From assembly GCA_019400425.1 (NCBI GenBank), contig JAFREE010000002.1:124001-188000 (forward strand): a stretch of DNA of 64,000 nt, read 5' to 3'. Shown piece by piece: positions 12,080 to 24,498 of this stretch (position 1 is its first letter; every line of letters starts with the position of its first letter). This DNA is from Hymenochaete sp. R1. Taxonomy: Eukaryota; Basidiomycota; Agaricomycetes; Hymenochaetales; Hymenochaetaceae. Below the pieces are notes generated by a model. The model had not been told where the DNA came from. It searched no databases and saw only the letters and a program-made list of their open reading frames with translations. A program made the translations under genes and the position numbers.

Positions 12080-12830
12080 AGGTGAAAATAGACCGACCAA
12101 TGGTGAGACGCAATCTGGGAGTGGGAATTGGACGCTTGTGTTGTGCTGACGAGTTTCGTCGTGGAGTTCCGTTTCCGTCGTTCCGTTTCGACTTCTTTTC
12201 GCCTGATTTTCTGGACACGGTGGATTTCTTCCGATCATCAACGTTCTCTGCCTCTAAGTTATGGGTATTGTTGTCTTGATTCGACGACTTTGCGGCGGCT
12301 TGACGCATCCGTTCTTCCCGTGTTTTATTCTGTCGCGATTCGCGTTTCCCGCTCGTTCCCTATTTTTATGCTTCCCGCCACTAATACCTTCTACACCCAT
12401 TCCCCTCGTGTTCAGCTTCTACGATCTCCTCCTAGCTCATTCATTCTCATTTATGCACTCAAAATCATGTTATCGATGGATACTCATTTGTTGTTCTGGC
12501 TCTGGTATGAATCCATTCATCGCTATACTATAGTTATTTGCAGTATCTGTTCTATTCTTTTCTTCACCGTACGCATAATGTTCTGTTTTGTTGTGCATTT
12601 TCGTCCTTCATGCAAATTATGGTTCCGTAGTTATTGGTTCCTTATGAATCCTCTTTCGTTACGGCCCGCTATTTAAGACTTCTATTTGAGCTCTTGAGGA
12701 AGCCAGTACCAGTGTCATTTAAAAATACTGGCAAGACAAAGACCAAATCAGGTGCATTTCCACTTGCAGATACAATACGACGTATCGGATCAGAATATCT
12801 TCAGATAGGTAAATAGGCTTGGACGTGAGA
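12080..12830. other. 3' region of the GATA factor gene
   Basis: T-rich sequence typical of a fungal 3' UTR. ORFs here are short and lack recognisable features. Confidence 0.4.
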
Positions 12831-13770
12831 CAGGTACAGGTACGAATCGAAATCGAAGAGAGCAAATGCAAGGCAAATCCGATGATCTTCTATAGCTTCT
12901 GAGATTCCATTCCTGGGGGTGCTCTTCACGCCGTAAGTAGGAGGCACGTGTACGATCAACCATGTCAAAATAAGGACAAGTGCAAGGCAGAAAAGCCTAC
13001 ATCTTTGTGCTAAATGACTTACGAAGTCCTGGCCTGGGCCTTCTACTCTGAATAAAGCAGCATCAGACGCGATTTGTGTGGCGCACCTGCAGTGAGCCTC
13101 GATGACCGTTGATAAGACAACGTTGGAGAAGCAAATACGCATTCCGGGGTAACGTGTTGAAGGTGACCCTCGGGATCCGTGAAGTAAGCTGATAAGGAGA
13201 TGCAGTCCGAAGATGACTATAATCGTACGGGTGACGTGTCCGATGTCGTATTGGCTTGCGTTCGTTCCCGAAAAGAAGGTTTAGGTGGTAGTATGGGGGG
13301 ATTCGGATTCAGATTTCGGATTTGAACAGGGGATGATCTTAACGTGTGTTTCGCCTTGCCGCTGACGTTGATGGTTCGAGGGTGATTTGATGGGAGGACT
13401 CGAGCATCGTGTTCATCTGCAAGTGATACACTCACAGATGGAGATGGATGATGAAAAGTTAATCTCCTTGTTCATCTCCATCTTTATATTTTCCGTGTGA
13501 TCAGGATACGCAAGCGCCCATACAAAGAGCGAAGGCGATATCGCGGGTGCCCTTGGTAACGACCGAGGGCAAGAGCAACTGGCAAGTGCGTACGTAGGCC
13601 GAGACTTGGGCAAAGGGTGATGAACTATGCGACGTATGTTAGAAATCAGTATAAGCCATGCAATGAATTTGAGGCAAGGTCGAGGAAAGCACGGACCGAA
13701 GGAGTCGAGTCTCTGTAGAACTTAGGACGGCTGTGTCTAAATCTCGATGCTGGTTCAGTGGTTGTTGCAT
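12831..13770 (-). CDS. Possible multi-exon hypothetical gene (low confidence)
   Basis: No family recognised. A candidate start at 13770 opens MQQPLNQHRDLDTAVLSS. Exons 13697-13770, 13524-13624 and 13229-13416 join in phase through GT-AG junctions, and the third carries a proline-rich run (NPNPPILPPKPSFRE). Further open segments follow downstream: one reads YFTDPEGHLQHVTPECVFAS (about 13090-13185), another RVEGPGQDF before a clean GTAAGT donor. The junction between exon 3 and the next segment does not keep frame in my model, so the lower-coordinate half is unresolved. It could be a real lineage-specific gene, a decayed one, or a chance set of open frames. Confidence 0.3.
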
Positions 13771-14020
13771 GAAGCCGAGTCTGGAAGAGGCCCGAGAAAG
13801 ATGAGGAAGGAAGTGAATGGGTGTATTACATAAGCGAATAGGAAAATAACGTGAAAGTTTGCACGGTCAATTTGGGATAGGATACACACCGCGCTCCTCG
13901 ATGCCTTTCCCCAACCTATCTGCATTCCCTACTCCCGCCCACCACCCCGCTCACAGTATCTAAGCAATACAGCCTAATCATCTATCAAACCTATCTATTC
14001 GAAGGAGTCCTGATTTTCGA

Positions 14021-16298
14021 ATGACTTCAGAAGACGGGCTCTCGCGCTCTTTGTCCCCAGGCTCTCATCTTGCCCGGGGAGATGTTGGAAACCGGTCAAG
14101 CACCCCGGTCGGCCTAAGTTTGAATGCGGAGGACGAGAGTGTGATGATCGCTGTGAGCGCGCTCGATGACATGCGCAGTGGGAACGCGTCTGCCCAGTCA
14201 TCATCTTTGAGCCCGCCTTCGTTGCATAATGGCACCCGTACGTTCCTTATCATGCACCCGTTCGACCATATTGACTTATGTGCTATGTCATTCGATACGT
14301 TTCACATTTGATTCCAGCACCTTTGACGGCATCGTCTTCGAGTACTCTACCTGTGGAACAGGCGGTACTAGTCCTCTCCCCCGAAGATGGGACCTCTTCC
14401 GCTCAGTTCGTTTCGCGAGTTTCCGGTCTACCGATCGTGAATACAGCACTTCGGGCCTATGAACAAAGTAAAGCAAGCTCCAGGGTAGTGAAGGTATGTC
14501 GTCATTTCTTATCGCAAGATGATTTCATACTAAGCAAATATCAGTACGGCGCGGAGATGATGGAATCATCCATGAGAAGCATTTCGAAACCAGTCATCAA
14601 CCGACTCCCTGTTAATCAAATCGATGAGTTTGCGTGCAGGCAACTTGATAGAGTGGGTGAACATCCTAAAATGACAAACATGTGTTGCTGGACTTCTTTT
14701 CTGCAGTTTGGAAGGTCGGCCAATGGTAGCCCATCAGTCGAGGACCGTGCGCGCACACCCACTACTCACCAGCCTTTAGACGTTGACGAACAAGCGTCAG
14801 AGTCTAAAGACACCAAAATTTCGAAAGCAAAGTTCAAGGTAGGGGGAGATGAAGAACTTCAAGAAGCTTCACGAGGTGAATAATTTCACGTGCTTTGTTG
14901 CGAAGGGAAAACGTTTATCATGTTTCGTTTGTGCTTCTTTCGGGCGCAGACGAGGACGATCCACCCACCCAAGCCGTTCAAAGTAGAAGCAGATGGCATT
15001 GTCTGCTTTACGAAGCTGGCGGAATAAGTGCAGCCGTGAGCGCGGAGAGTATGCGGAGTCTTAAATACTGCCTACAATGGCTACAGGTCCGTTTTTTCTT
15101 TCGTAAATCTTTATCTGATACGACATCTAAACTATCATCGATTAGTATGCAACCGATCACACGGACGCGCAGATTTTGATCTTACGGAATTTCATTGCTT
15201 CTTTAAATGACCAAGAAGACGAAAACAATGAACGACCCATCTCGGCTTCGCATATGCAGACACTCACGAACGTGAAACGAGATGTCGTAAATACCATACG
15301 TCAAGTTGTCGATGTGATATCGAAGTATGCTGGCGGTTCTCTACCTGAACCTGCTCGGGGCCGTGTGCGGCAGTTCGTTTTGCTACTTCCCCAACGTTGG
15401 GCATCCACCTCCCATCGACAGACCACTGCCACTCAGTCAGGTAGAAGACACAGGCGGACTAATTCAGCATCTAATTTGACATCAGCTGCAAGCACAGCAC
15501 CTTCGACGCCATCACAAAGCCCAAGATCAACCCCCAGAGTTCTTACCGGGGCTCACGAAGGGTTACATCGCCAGATTACAACCGCTAGACCAACGGCCGG
15601 ATCTGCAACGCAAGCAGCGCAGCGCATTCTGACGTTGGCCACTGAATCTTTGGACATGATGAGAAACGTGACGGGGATTTTCAAAGAAAGCTTGGATCGT
15701 GCGGATGTGTATGTATTTTGTTTTGTGAAACTCATTCGAATCGGCTGACACTGGCTTCAGCTGGGTGGATCGACTTCGCACCGTCGGAATTCAGCGCCAG
15801 CATCATTCTGAAGGCGATACCGAGGAAACAAATCCCGCCCAACTTCCTCGGACTGCTTCAGACTCACACTCCCTTTCTGACGCAAGCGCTCTTTCGGCCG
15901 CCGCCACGCCAACGGCGACATTTACATCCTTCCCCCCTTCCCCGCGCGTTTGGTCTACTTCAGCTTCTTCACTCCCGTCTCCATCCCCCTCATCATCGAA
16001 ACTCGCGCTTCAGACTGCCGGTTCCCTCGATGCCCTCACGCTCACAAGCGTCAGCGCAGGTCCCTCAACGGGCTTCGCAACACCAAAATCTGGGAGCACG
16101 CAGAGTTTGGTAGGTATGGGCGGCTATGACTGGGAGCTCACAGCTCGTAAGCTGCAGACAATCAGAGATGCAGATGAACGAGGTGATAATGATGATGAAG
16201 AAGAAGGTGCAGATGAAAGGTCTGCTGCAAGTGCACTGAGTGCTTTGCGCGCAGGGCCTCGTATGACAGCTGTGTCCATGGACATTGATCGAAAGTGA
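14021..16298 (+). CDS. OPI1: Opi1-family transcriptional regulator of phospholipid synthesis
   Basis: Regulator that in yeast is held at the ER by phosphatidic acid and represses inositol/choline-responsive genes when released to the nucleus. Seven exons (14021-14237, 14318-14493, 14545-14652, 14707-14875, 14950-15086, 15146-15708, 15761-16298) give 635 residues with consistent phases. Fungal Opi1 landmarks are visible: LPIVNTALRAYEQSKASS near the N-terminus, VINRLPVNQIDEFACRQLDR, the conserved core VVDVISKYAGGSLPEPARGR followed by VRQFVLLLPQRW, and the C-terminal helix SLDMMRNVTGIFKESLDRAD-WVDRLR. Ser/Pro/Thr-rich linkers separate these blocks. The C-terminus is acidic (DNDDEEEGADE). The 54-nt third intron has no in-frame stop. 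Family call is firm; target promoters are not shown by the sequence. Confidence 0.92.
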
Positions 16299-18669
16299 CA
16301 AACCAGTTGATACGCCAATATACTCTCCTTTCTTTTGAACTCTGTGGATACTCTTACGGTGGGTTTGGCTTCAGATTTTATTCCTTGTCGATATACAACG
16401 TATGTCGAGTGTATTATGAGGTCGCTCGGCTCTGGCTCCTTCGACTTTTGTTTTGATTGTTCTTTTCGTTGGCCTCGACTTCATTTTTTCTACTATCTCT
16501 TTCTATATATGTATCAGACGATTGCTCTCGGATCCATGTTGGAATATGTATCGACAACCTAATTTCGTGATTATTATTTCTTACATCAGCTGAACTTGGT
16601 CTAGACTTTGTGAACTTCCCGCTCGCACTCATTAAACCTTTAATATTGAAGTAACATTGCTGGCGATCCGCTTACAGGTGGTAGACAGGCGCCCACTTGT
16701 ATGACCATCTCGTCATAGGGAAGGCATGCGATAATCGTAAATTATGTAGGTAGCTTCTTAACCCAATCTGCATGAAAGGGGAGGATGGAATAGACGGTTA
16801 TAAGGAAAGACACCCCTGCGTGAAAGAAAAGGGGGTGAGGGGAGAGGAGGAAAGAGGTCTGTTTGATGTTGCTCTGACTTCCTTGTCGACAGAAAATACG
16901 CATCGCCGATACGACCATGGACAATATACGGAAGATATACAGTACGCATTGAAAGGTTCCCGTTTCTTGGCTCGTCTTATGCCGAAGACGAAGCCACGGT
17001 CCTCAGTCATGACTTCTCGAGGTGTCATAGACAAGCTTGTTTAGCATTATTTTGAGATTCTCTGTAGCTGGCTTCGGGGCTATATGACGACCCGTAACGT
17101 CCGAACAGGATGTATCGACGATCTATTGAAGTCGAAGAAGCCAATGATCTGAAAGAAGCCGCAGTACCCCTTCACCAACTTATACAACGGAGAATTCATT
17201 CGTCCGTTGACTGGTACATCCTTCGCCGAAGACTCGACTCCCAAATTTTTTGGCGCCGGGGACTTGGATTTGAAGCAACCAAGAGCTCTTTTCGTGTGAA
17301 GGTAGGATTTGGGGGAAAGGGACAGATGGTAAGGCGGATGCAAACTCTGCATGTCCCTCATATTCCTGCGCGATCGGTATGAGCATATATTTACGTGTTG
17401 CAACTGTTTCCCGCAGTTTTCGGCGAGAACCAGGCCTCATGCACGGGATTCGTTGTCGTGAGCCTAAAGACTTCATTGAGAAAGTAGTATGGATGGGGTT
17501 GCGTGTACGCCTGTGTGTACACGTACGGGACTTCACGGGCGCAATTTATCCCTACGGGATTCGGAAAGCCACCGCCGAGGATTATCATTGGTTGAAGATT
17601 GAAGTGCGCTCTATCACTCACTTTAAAGAGGGAAGAACTTCGATGCTCCCGTGCATCGGCGGTGAAGGATGAAAACGGTATGCATCAAGTGTGGCCTGCT
17701 GTTTCTGTCCAGAGTTTGGAAGATTTCAGGTGCAATAATTGAGAAGAGAGGGTCGATGAGAAGCTGTCACCACATACGAAGAGAACCTTCTGAAATACCC
17801 AGCTGAAGATGGTTCGCTCTCTGAGCTGGCGGGATTGAAACTGACCGATAAAGCTCACCTCCTAAGATTCGAGGGTACCGCCGCGCCCACGAGGGTGAAA
17901 GGCCGAGAACAAGTTCAAATCGAACGAATGGGACCCTCGACCAAAGAGTAGGTGTCCATCAAGACCATATTCCGGGTATGTGTCGCTTTCTATCGTCTCG
18001 TCGCGTAAGATAAGGAGGGATAAGCTACATAGGTGCTTGAAATTCAATATCGAAAGGATCCATATGGGCTTTTTTTCACGTCAACGACCATTCGCCGATG
18101 GCATGACTCGCCTGGGAGAAAGTTGGTAGAATGAAACTCGGAAATTTCAACTAGCTAGATGTAGTTGCGACACCCTATCTTGCTCACGAAAAGCAACCAA
18201 CGAATCCTTCAAGACGAATCTCGGTAGGGCGTTGGACCGGCCACAAAGTGACACATTTCGATTGTGAAAATGAGATGCATGCGTTTGTCAAGGGGTAGCC
18301 GAGTGTAAGGAGCTTAAAGGGAAGGCGGAATATTCTCCACAAGCAAACAATCTTTCGTCTGGGTGAATTGTGTTCGAAGGGGGAAGAGCATTGGGATGGA
18401 GATCATGGTCGTTGAATTCAATTCAATTCAACAAGGTGAGTTGTCAGTTGAGGGTATAGCGACTACTATCAAAAAGGAAATGAAAGCTGCACGTGTTTTG
18501 ACGCGGAGAGTCCATCATCTTCGCCGCCTCGCGTCCTTGTTCGTCGCGTTTACCGTCAACTACCACGGGCGTTCATGTCTGGTTTCCTCTGCTCTGTATC
18601 TCTTATTTGATTGGGATATCTCCTTTAACGTCGCAAACGGTCTGAGAGCCGAATTATCAAACCTCATCG
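16299..18669. other. Gene-poor interval between OPI1 and NUP85
   Basis: About 2.4 kb. Three plus-strand ORFs of roughly 90-100 codons (16772-17044, 17110-17382, 17379-17672) have no recognisable domains, no splice-linked continuity and mixed composition. Nothing else supportable was seen on either strand; the right part should include the NUP85 promoter. Confidence 0.35.
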
Positions 18670-21386
18670 ATGATGGCGCAGATTCTAAACCTTGTACCAC
18701 ACCTATATGAAGAAGGCGAATTGGACAACTTTCTTCGATCCGGACAGACAGTGTCCCTCACTATCTCGCCTCGTTCCAATGCATTGGCAGCGTTTGCAAC
18801 TCCAATAAATGTAAGATTTGAGCAGTTGGTATTGATGCGCTGCTGAGCTTGTTTAGTGTATTCCCAAAGTTCAAGACGGACGTCCGGCCCATGACCAAGA
18901 TGTTTATATTGCTGCATGGGACAAGCCACCCGCGTCTGAGCGCCGTGTAGTGCGTTGTGTCATCGGCATTCGAATGGAAAAGAACGCTGACAATGCGAAT
19001 AGTTTATAACGGACACCTCTGTCATCTTCTCTGCATGTCAGCAATTCAAAGACGTGGTCATTACCGACGGACATGAGCTGTAAGTAGTGCAATTAATCGA
19101 TATATGCACGCGTAATTTAATTCGGGCAAAAAAATATTATTATTGAAGTGTCCGGTCTCCGGAGGTTCTGTCAACTTTTCGGAAACTTGCTAACGACTTT
19201 ATTGTGCATGCAAAGGATTGTTGGGTATATTCCACAGTAGGTGTTTCCGCCTTTTCAAATCCACTTTTGTCATATCTGAATCTGCTGTTTGTTCCCAGCA
19301 ATTAATATCAAGCCCCGACGGTCCTCCTCAATTCCCCGGGGACCACTACAAGTCCCTATACACGTCGTTTTCGTTATTCCAGACCTTATACCTCCCTGAA
19401 GATGGTGTCGAGGATGTCCCAGTTGGAGACGAGATGCTTGAATGGTTGAATACCCATTTCATTGAGCCATCATCTGACGAAGGAGATCAGTTAAGCGCCC
19501 TCGATCGGCCATGGGAAGATGAACTTTTCTGGCCTTATCTTGTTAGGGCGACAATTCGCGGTCTCATGAAGTCCACGACCTTCTTTTTACGTAGTCTCAT
19601 CAGCCATCCGTCGGAAAATCTCCAGCGTATTGCTGAAAAGTTGATTGACCTCTTGGAAAAACATCCACGACAAAGATACTTCAGTACGGAAAAGGAGTTC
19701 TTCACGACATCAAGACGGTGGAAGGATCGCGTAAAAGTTTTACGAATCGAACTTGATCGTGTCCCCGAAGACGACAGGAGCGACGACTTTGAGAACTGGT
19801 GGGATAACGTCAGTGACTTGCTGGGAATTCTCGAAGGGAGGTCGGATGTCTTTCAAAGGGTCTGCAGCATTGTTGGAGGGGGCTGGAAAGAGATTGTTTG
19901 CGCATATGGTGTGTGGGTAGACGTAGGCTTAAGGAGATCAGACCTTCCGTACGTGTCATGCAAGTTGAACGAATGTCGCGAACTCGTGCTAAAGAAACTC
20001 ATCTGACACAGGGATGTAGCAGAGAGAATTATGGCAAAGTTCCCTCCCGATCCTTCCGACACAGAGGATTCCTTACATGCAGAGCTTATTCAAGGACGCC
20101 CTGTCCAAGCCCTATCTATTGCATACAAAATTGACCCTTGGCTTGCTGCACATCTATCAGATGTCATGGTACCCGTTGGTCTACTTGATGCTGTCGCTGA
20201 TCACGAGTGCGTATCTTTCTTTCACATCTACGACTGTACATGTAATGTCTTTTAGGTCTGACACTTCGATCCGAGACTACTATGTTCGAAGCTACGCTGA
20301 GTATTTGCATTCCGATCCCGGTCTTTGGAGACTGGCGGTCGTCTATTTGTGTTCGTGCGGAGAAACAGGGAGAAGAATAGCAGACGAAGTTCTTCTGCGG
20401 GTGCCCCTGAACATAAGCGGTAATCGAGATTCAAAGGCAAAGGTCACGATAAATCAATACGATTCCCAAATGGAAGTGGAAGACGCCATTGACGGTGACG
20501 GCGACCTATCCGGCGTGATAAGGGAGATAAACGAGACGTGCTTCGAATTTCGGCGAGAGCGTACTCGTCGTGTTATTTGCCGTGTATGTTAGTTTGTATT
20601 TATTTTACCTGCCCGACCCTAATATATTTTCATATTTGCACAGATTGCTTCCCAAAGGCTAGTGGCAAATAGGAAGTACGGACTAGCAATATCGTACTGT
20701 AGGTCGGCTGAGGACTGGACGATGCTTGGGCATATAGTGGACAAAGTCATGGATGAATACGTACGGCACGGTAAGGTCTTAGGAGCATTTCAATAAGGCA
20801 TTGATTCAAGGCGTTCTGAACAGGGCCCGCAATTTACGTCCCTTTGGTTGCCGATATAGCACCTTCAATGCAAGAGCTACGAACGACACCCGGTCCCCAT
20901 GTTGTGTTTGTACAGAGGCTCATGTTCGCCGTTCGATACGCCGAATTCCACCAACGTGACATGGCGAACGATACGGAGAATGCGGCGTTAGACCTTCTGT
21001 CTTTATTTGAGGAGAACCTGGCTCCAAGGGCTTGGTGGGGCGTCTTACTACACGACGCTATACCATTCGTAAAAGATGGTACGTAGTCAATCTCAACTCC
21101 CACAAAAGTATGCACTAAGGATGGCGGTTTTATTTTAGAACAACTATACCTGTCTTCAGATGCAGCATCTCTCCTACTCAGGCGGTTGGAGGAGGTGACT
21201 TTGCGAACAAGGCAAGGCTCTGGCGATGATTATCTTGGTATTCTCGCCCGCATAGTAGATGTTGATGGGCCCAAGGAAGCACTCAGACGGCTTGACGTTC
21301 TCCGATTAGCATTGGCACGATATTTGGCTCGGTGCACTATAGGTGGTAGCCTCTCGGGAAATGCGTCTTCTGCACACGACCTGTAA
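18670..21386 (+). CDS. NUP85: Nuclear pore complex Y-complex subunit Nup85
   Basis: Scaffold nucleoporin of the Nup84/Nup107 Y-complex on both faces of the nuclear pore. Nine exons (18670-18810, 18857-18949, 19003-19079, 19238-19948, 20012-20206, 20256-20583, 20644-20770, 20824-21078, 21139-21386) give 724 residues. Family landmarks: an N-terminal beta region (SLTISPRSNALAAFATPIN, FITDTSVIFSACQQFKDVV), the helical block ELFWPYLVRATIRGLMKSTT with HPSENLQRIAEKLIDLLEKHP, the hallmark IVCAYGVWVDVGLRRSDLP, and YYVRSYAEYLHSDPGLWRLA with YLCSCGETGRRIADEVLLRVP. The exon 3/exon 4 junction is ambiguous: an alternative acceptor near 19214 gives a more family-like LIVGYIPQ but then breaks frame. The two adjacent in-frame ATGs at 18670 and 18673 are both usable. 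Confidence 0.92.
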
Positions 21387-22283
21387 GGAATAAAGCGCAG
21401 TGCTTATCTTTCCCCCGATGTCGATGTAAAAAGCAAGCGAAGCGAAAATCTAAACGTGCAACTGGCGGTTGCCGGTGATCGTTTTCAAGAATACAAACAT
21501 CTCGAATCTCTCGCGTTCATAAGCTCGCCGTTCGCTTTACTTAAAGGCTCGAACGTTATTCCTTGTTCCGAGTATAGGAGGACAGGAGAACGCGGAAATC
21601 ACAATTGGTGTTATGGTTTCCGCGCCGTCTCCCGCATCCGACAGTCTCTCGTAAAAGTAAGATGCTGATGCCATTAGGTAGGCATGTGTGTAGTTCTTTT
21701 GAATGTAATGCAGCATCGAAGACTGGATTGGAGATTGACTGCGGGTGTGGCAAACTGGCAGTGACAGAGGTCGAAAACCCTCAATCAGAATGAAGCCTCA
21801 ATCCCAGAAACTGGGCGCAACTCGGACTCCCTGGAATCCGGCGCGACTTCATGAACTGAACTGCCTAGATTTTCTTCCACGGCGAGTCCTGAAACAGCGA
21901 GCGAATATTCAAACTAGTGTTCACCTTTCAACTCATGTTTTACTCGTGGATCCTTACACTTTATTTATGCCTATTCAGAAGCGCAAAAGGCAATAGCTAC
22001 GTTTCTGTAAAACTTTCGTCGGGGATTGCGTTTCGCGCACGGTGAGTCTGCCAGTGGAAACGCTTCTTTCGTCGTCATACTACTTCCATGTAACGCCGAT
22101 ATCCAATGAATCATGAACCTACGGAGGCGTACTCACTCCTGAATCCCCCAAAACTTTATTGTATTACCATTCTCGATCCAGCCTGAGACGTCGGCCTTGC
22201 CCTTGTTCTTAACCCTTTGCACCCGATCCGAACTATAGAAAAGTCAACCCCATGCCACCTTAAAAATTCTAACTCGAAGAACT
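21387..22283. other. Intergenic region downstream of NUP85
   Basis: NUP85 3' UTR and unassigned sequence. No coding signal stronger than background. Confidence 0.35.
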
Positions 22284-24262
22284 CTATACAGCTTGACCGG
22301 ACGTCTGCGTTGCGTCAATCCATTGCCCTGGTTCCTCAGGGATTCTCTCCGTCACTGTATCCGCGAATGACGCTGCTACGCACTTGAATGGGTCTGGATC
22401 CCAGTACGCTAGCGTAAAGCACTAGTGGGGCGTTTCCGACGGGCAACTTGGACGGCATCGTTGCTTGTCCAATACCTGCCTTTGACGCAACAATGCCTTT
22501 TTTGCGTTCAACTTAAATCCGTGCTTTGATTCGAGGTGTCCGAGAATCTATGAGGTAAAGCCCATCCGTTTTCCTTTAAAAAGTTCCCAGTGTCGGCCTT
22601 TCATCGAACTGCAAAACACTTCCATCCCATCTCCAGGCTTCCGGTTGAAACAAAAATACACGCAGTTCAAGTGACTATGTTTTTTTACCTGCGACAATTC
22701 GGCGATTCTTACCATTGAAACCCCATAGACCATGTGCTTCGACATTGTTCAATATGCCGAGTATTCCGTATGCAAACATAGAGTGCAAGTCGGCCGGCAG
22801 AGAGTATGTATCACTTTGGAAGTGTAGCCAAATTTTAACCGCAGCTTCCACAGATGGATTGTAATGACCGGAGATGCGCGTTCAGCCAGCTGCATGGTCG
22901 ACAGACCCATAATTGTGCCGCAACGTGTAGTCAACAGTGCGTCTATCTCGCTATTCAGGGGAATGATTGTTCAACCTTTGTTTGGCTCAAGGTTAAAACC
23001 TTCTAATGGCCTAGTTGTCGAGGACCGCCCTGGGAAGTGTCAGCCAAATTGTTTCTGAGAATGACAAAAACAAAAGTCGAGTTGAAATACCCTTTGATCT
23101 CTCTTCTTGCACTATGGGCCGTCCGTCCCCCTTTCTTGTTATCTTGCTGCTGTGTTCCTTTCGTTTGTCGGTGTTCGGTAACCGTACGCACGAACCATAT
23201 TAGACGATTAAATAAACCCTCCCGGACTCTATTGACTCTTGTAGATATCGCTTTACCGTACCTTGTAATATTGGACTCTGGACATTTCCCTGTTTCCTGA
23301 TATTAGATAGTATCGCGACTGAATGAATAGGAAAACAGAAGTCATTGACGTTTCTTTCTCCGCTTGAATGTATGTCAATTTGCAACTGATAAGGTCATTG
23401 GGTTACTGAGGAACGTAATGGAATGGCTTTATCCATTCGCATACATATATGACAGAATTTCAAGTTCTGCCATCCAACCAAACGAGCCTTCGGACGCGCC
23501 GAAATCAAGTCTTCGAATTGAATAGGGTCGAACGTTTGTATTGGTGGGTTAGAATCCGGATGGCGATAGACAGTCGACAATCGCTTTAATACGGATGAAC
23601 ATCCCAGCAGAATCCGCAAGACATGTTTGGGCTATCATTTAGCTTTTCAGGACTGTATGCGCGTAAAAGGTACCGGAGATCAGTGGTAAGAGCACTTTTC
23701 CTGATTCATTTCTCATAGCCGAAGTCATGGGGAGATGATGGGGGCCTATCGCCGTGACTCCAACGGTGGATAGGAGGATATAATCAGAATGAAGCTCGCC
23801 TTCCCGTACCCGAATGTTCATCTTCACCTCCTCGGAAACGAGGTAAAGACGTGATTCTGGAGTCGGAAACAGAATATCTGGCTCTTGTACGAGGAAATCG
23901 ATGACGACAAGGAAAAGACCTCCATGTAGTCGTACGAGACGTCCATAAGATGCGATATGGGACTGAATTGAAAAGAAGTTGTTGAAACCAGGGTTCTTGT
24001 GACCTTTATGCGTCCCAAGCTAAGTGTAAAGGCAAATGATTAAAGTGAAAACTTTACCTCATTGTTTCCAAGTCTGACAATCTACGCGAGCGGTGGCTGG
24101 AAGCAGTTTGAGATACCGCAACCAATCGAAGTCCTCCGGAGGGATGCCATGTGCAAATACGTGAGAAGTATCCAATCACCTACCGATTGCCCTCTACTTT
24201 TGTTCAATCTCCGCTGTCGCTTGATGCGCTGTTTCAGGAGAAAAGGCAAGTGAGATCAATTC
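22284..24262 (-). pseudogene. Unrecognised coding region, probably decayed
   Basis: Several minus-strand stretches read like real protein but do not join into one intact frame. From 5' to 3': a frame containing SPETAHQATAEIEQK, then an in-frame TAG and TGA, then VFAHGIPPEDFDWLRYL (about 24030-24260); a good acceptor and an open exon with HGGLFLVVIDFLVQEPDI and MNIRVREGELHSDYILL (23639-24025); a frame with DALLTTRCGTIMGLSTMQLA (about 22830-22960) that shifts by one base into PSVEAAVKIWLHFQSD and ADLHSMFAYGILGILNNVEA (22713-22869) ending at a GTAAG donor; and a frame with GIGQATMPSKLPVGNAPLVL (22336-22500) that shifts into YWDPDPFKCVAASFADTVTE ending at a stop at 22284-22286. Unusual introns could rescue parts of it, but the two in-frame stops argue for a pseudogene. 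Family not recognised. Confidence 0.4.
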
Positions 24263-24498
24263 GTTTTCGAGTGCATGTGGCTGGTGGAATGAGTGGGAAG
24301 ACAAACAAACAAGCGGAGCGATCCGGTGTCTGCAACAAATGATCGGCACTGGCACGCTAATTACTGACCGGAAATGGTAATAGTGGGTTACGAGCGCGTC
24401 GCAGTGTGTGTGTCTACCGTCACTCGTTCACCGACTCTCAACCCCTTTCCCTCACGACGAGCAGCTGGATTCCATCCTTCCTCCACTGGCTCAACTAG

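Noticed and set aside
16772..17672. Three consecutive plus-strand ORFs of about 90-100 codons
   Set aside because: Not in one splice-compatible model, no recognisable motif, unconvincing composition.
18287..18390. tRNA-Ser/Leu-like D-arm (GTAGCCGAGTG) followed by a TTCGAA
   Set aside because: The T-arm and acceptor stems do not pair and the GG of the D-loop is missing.
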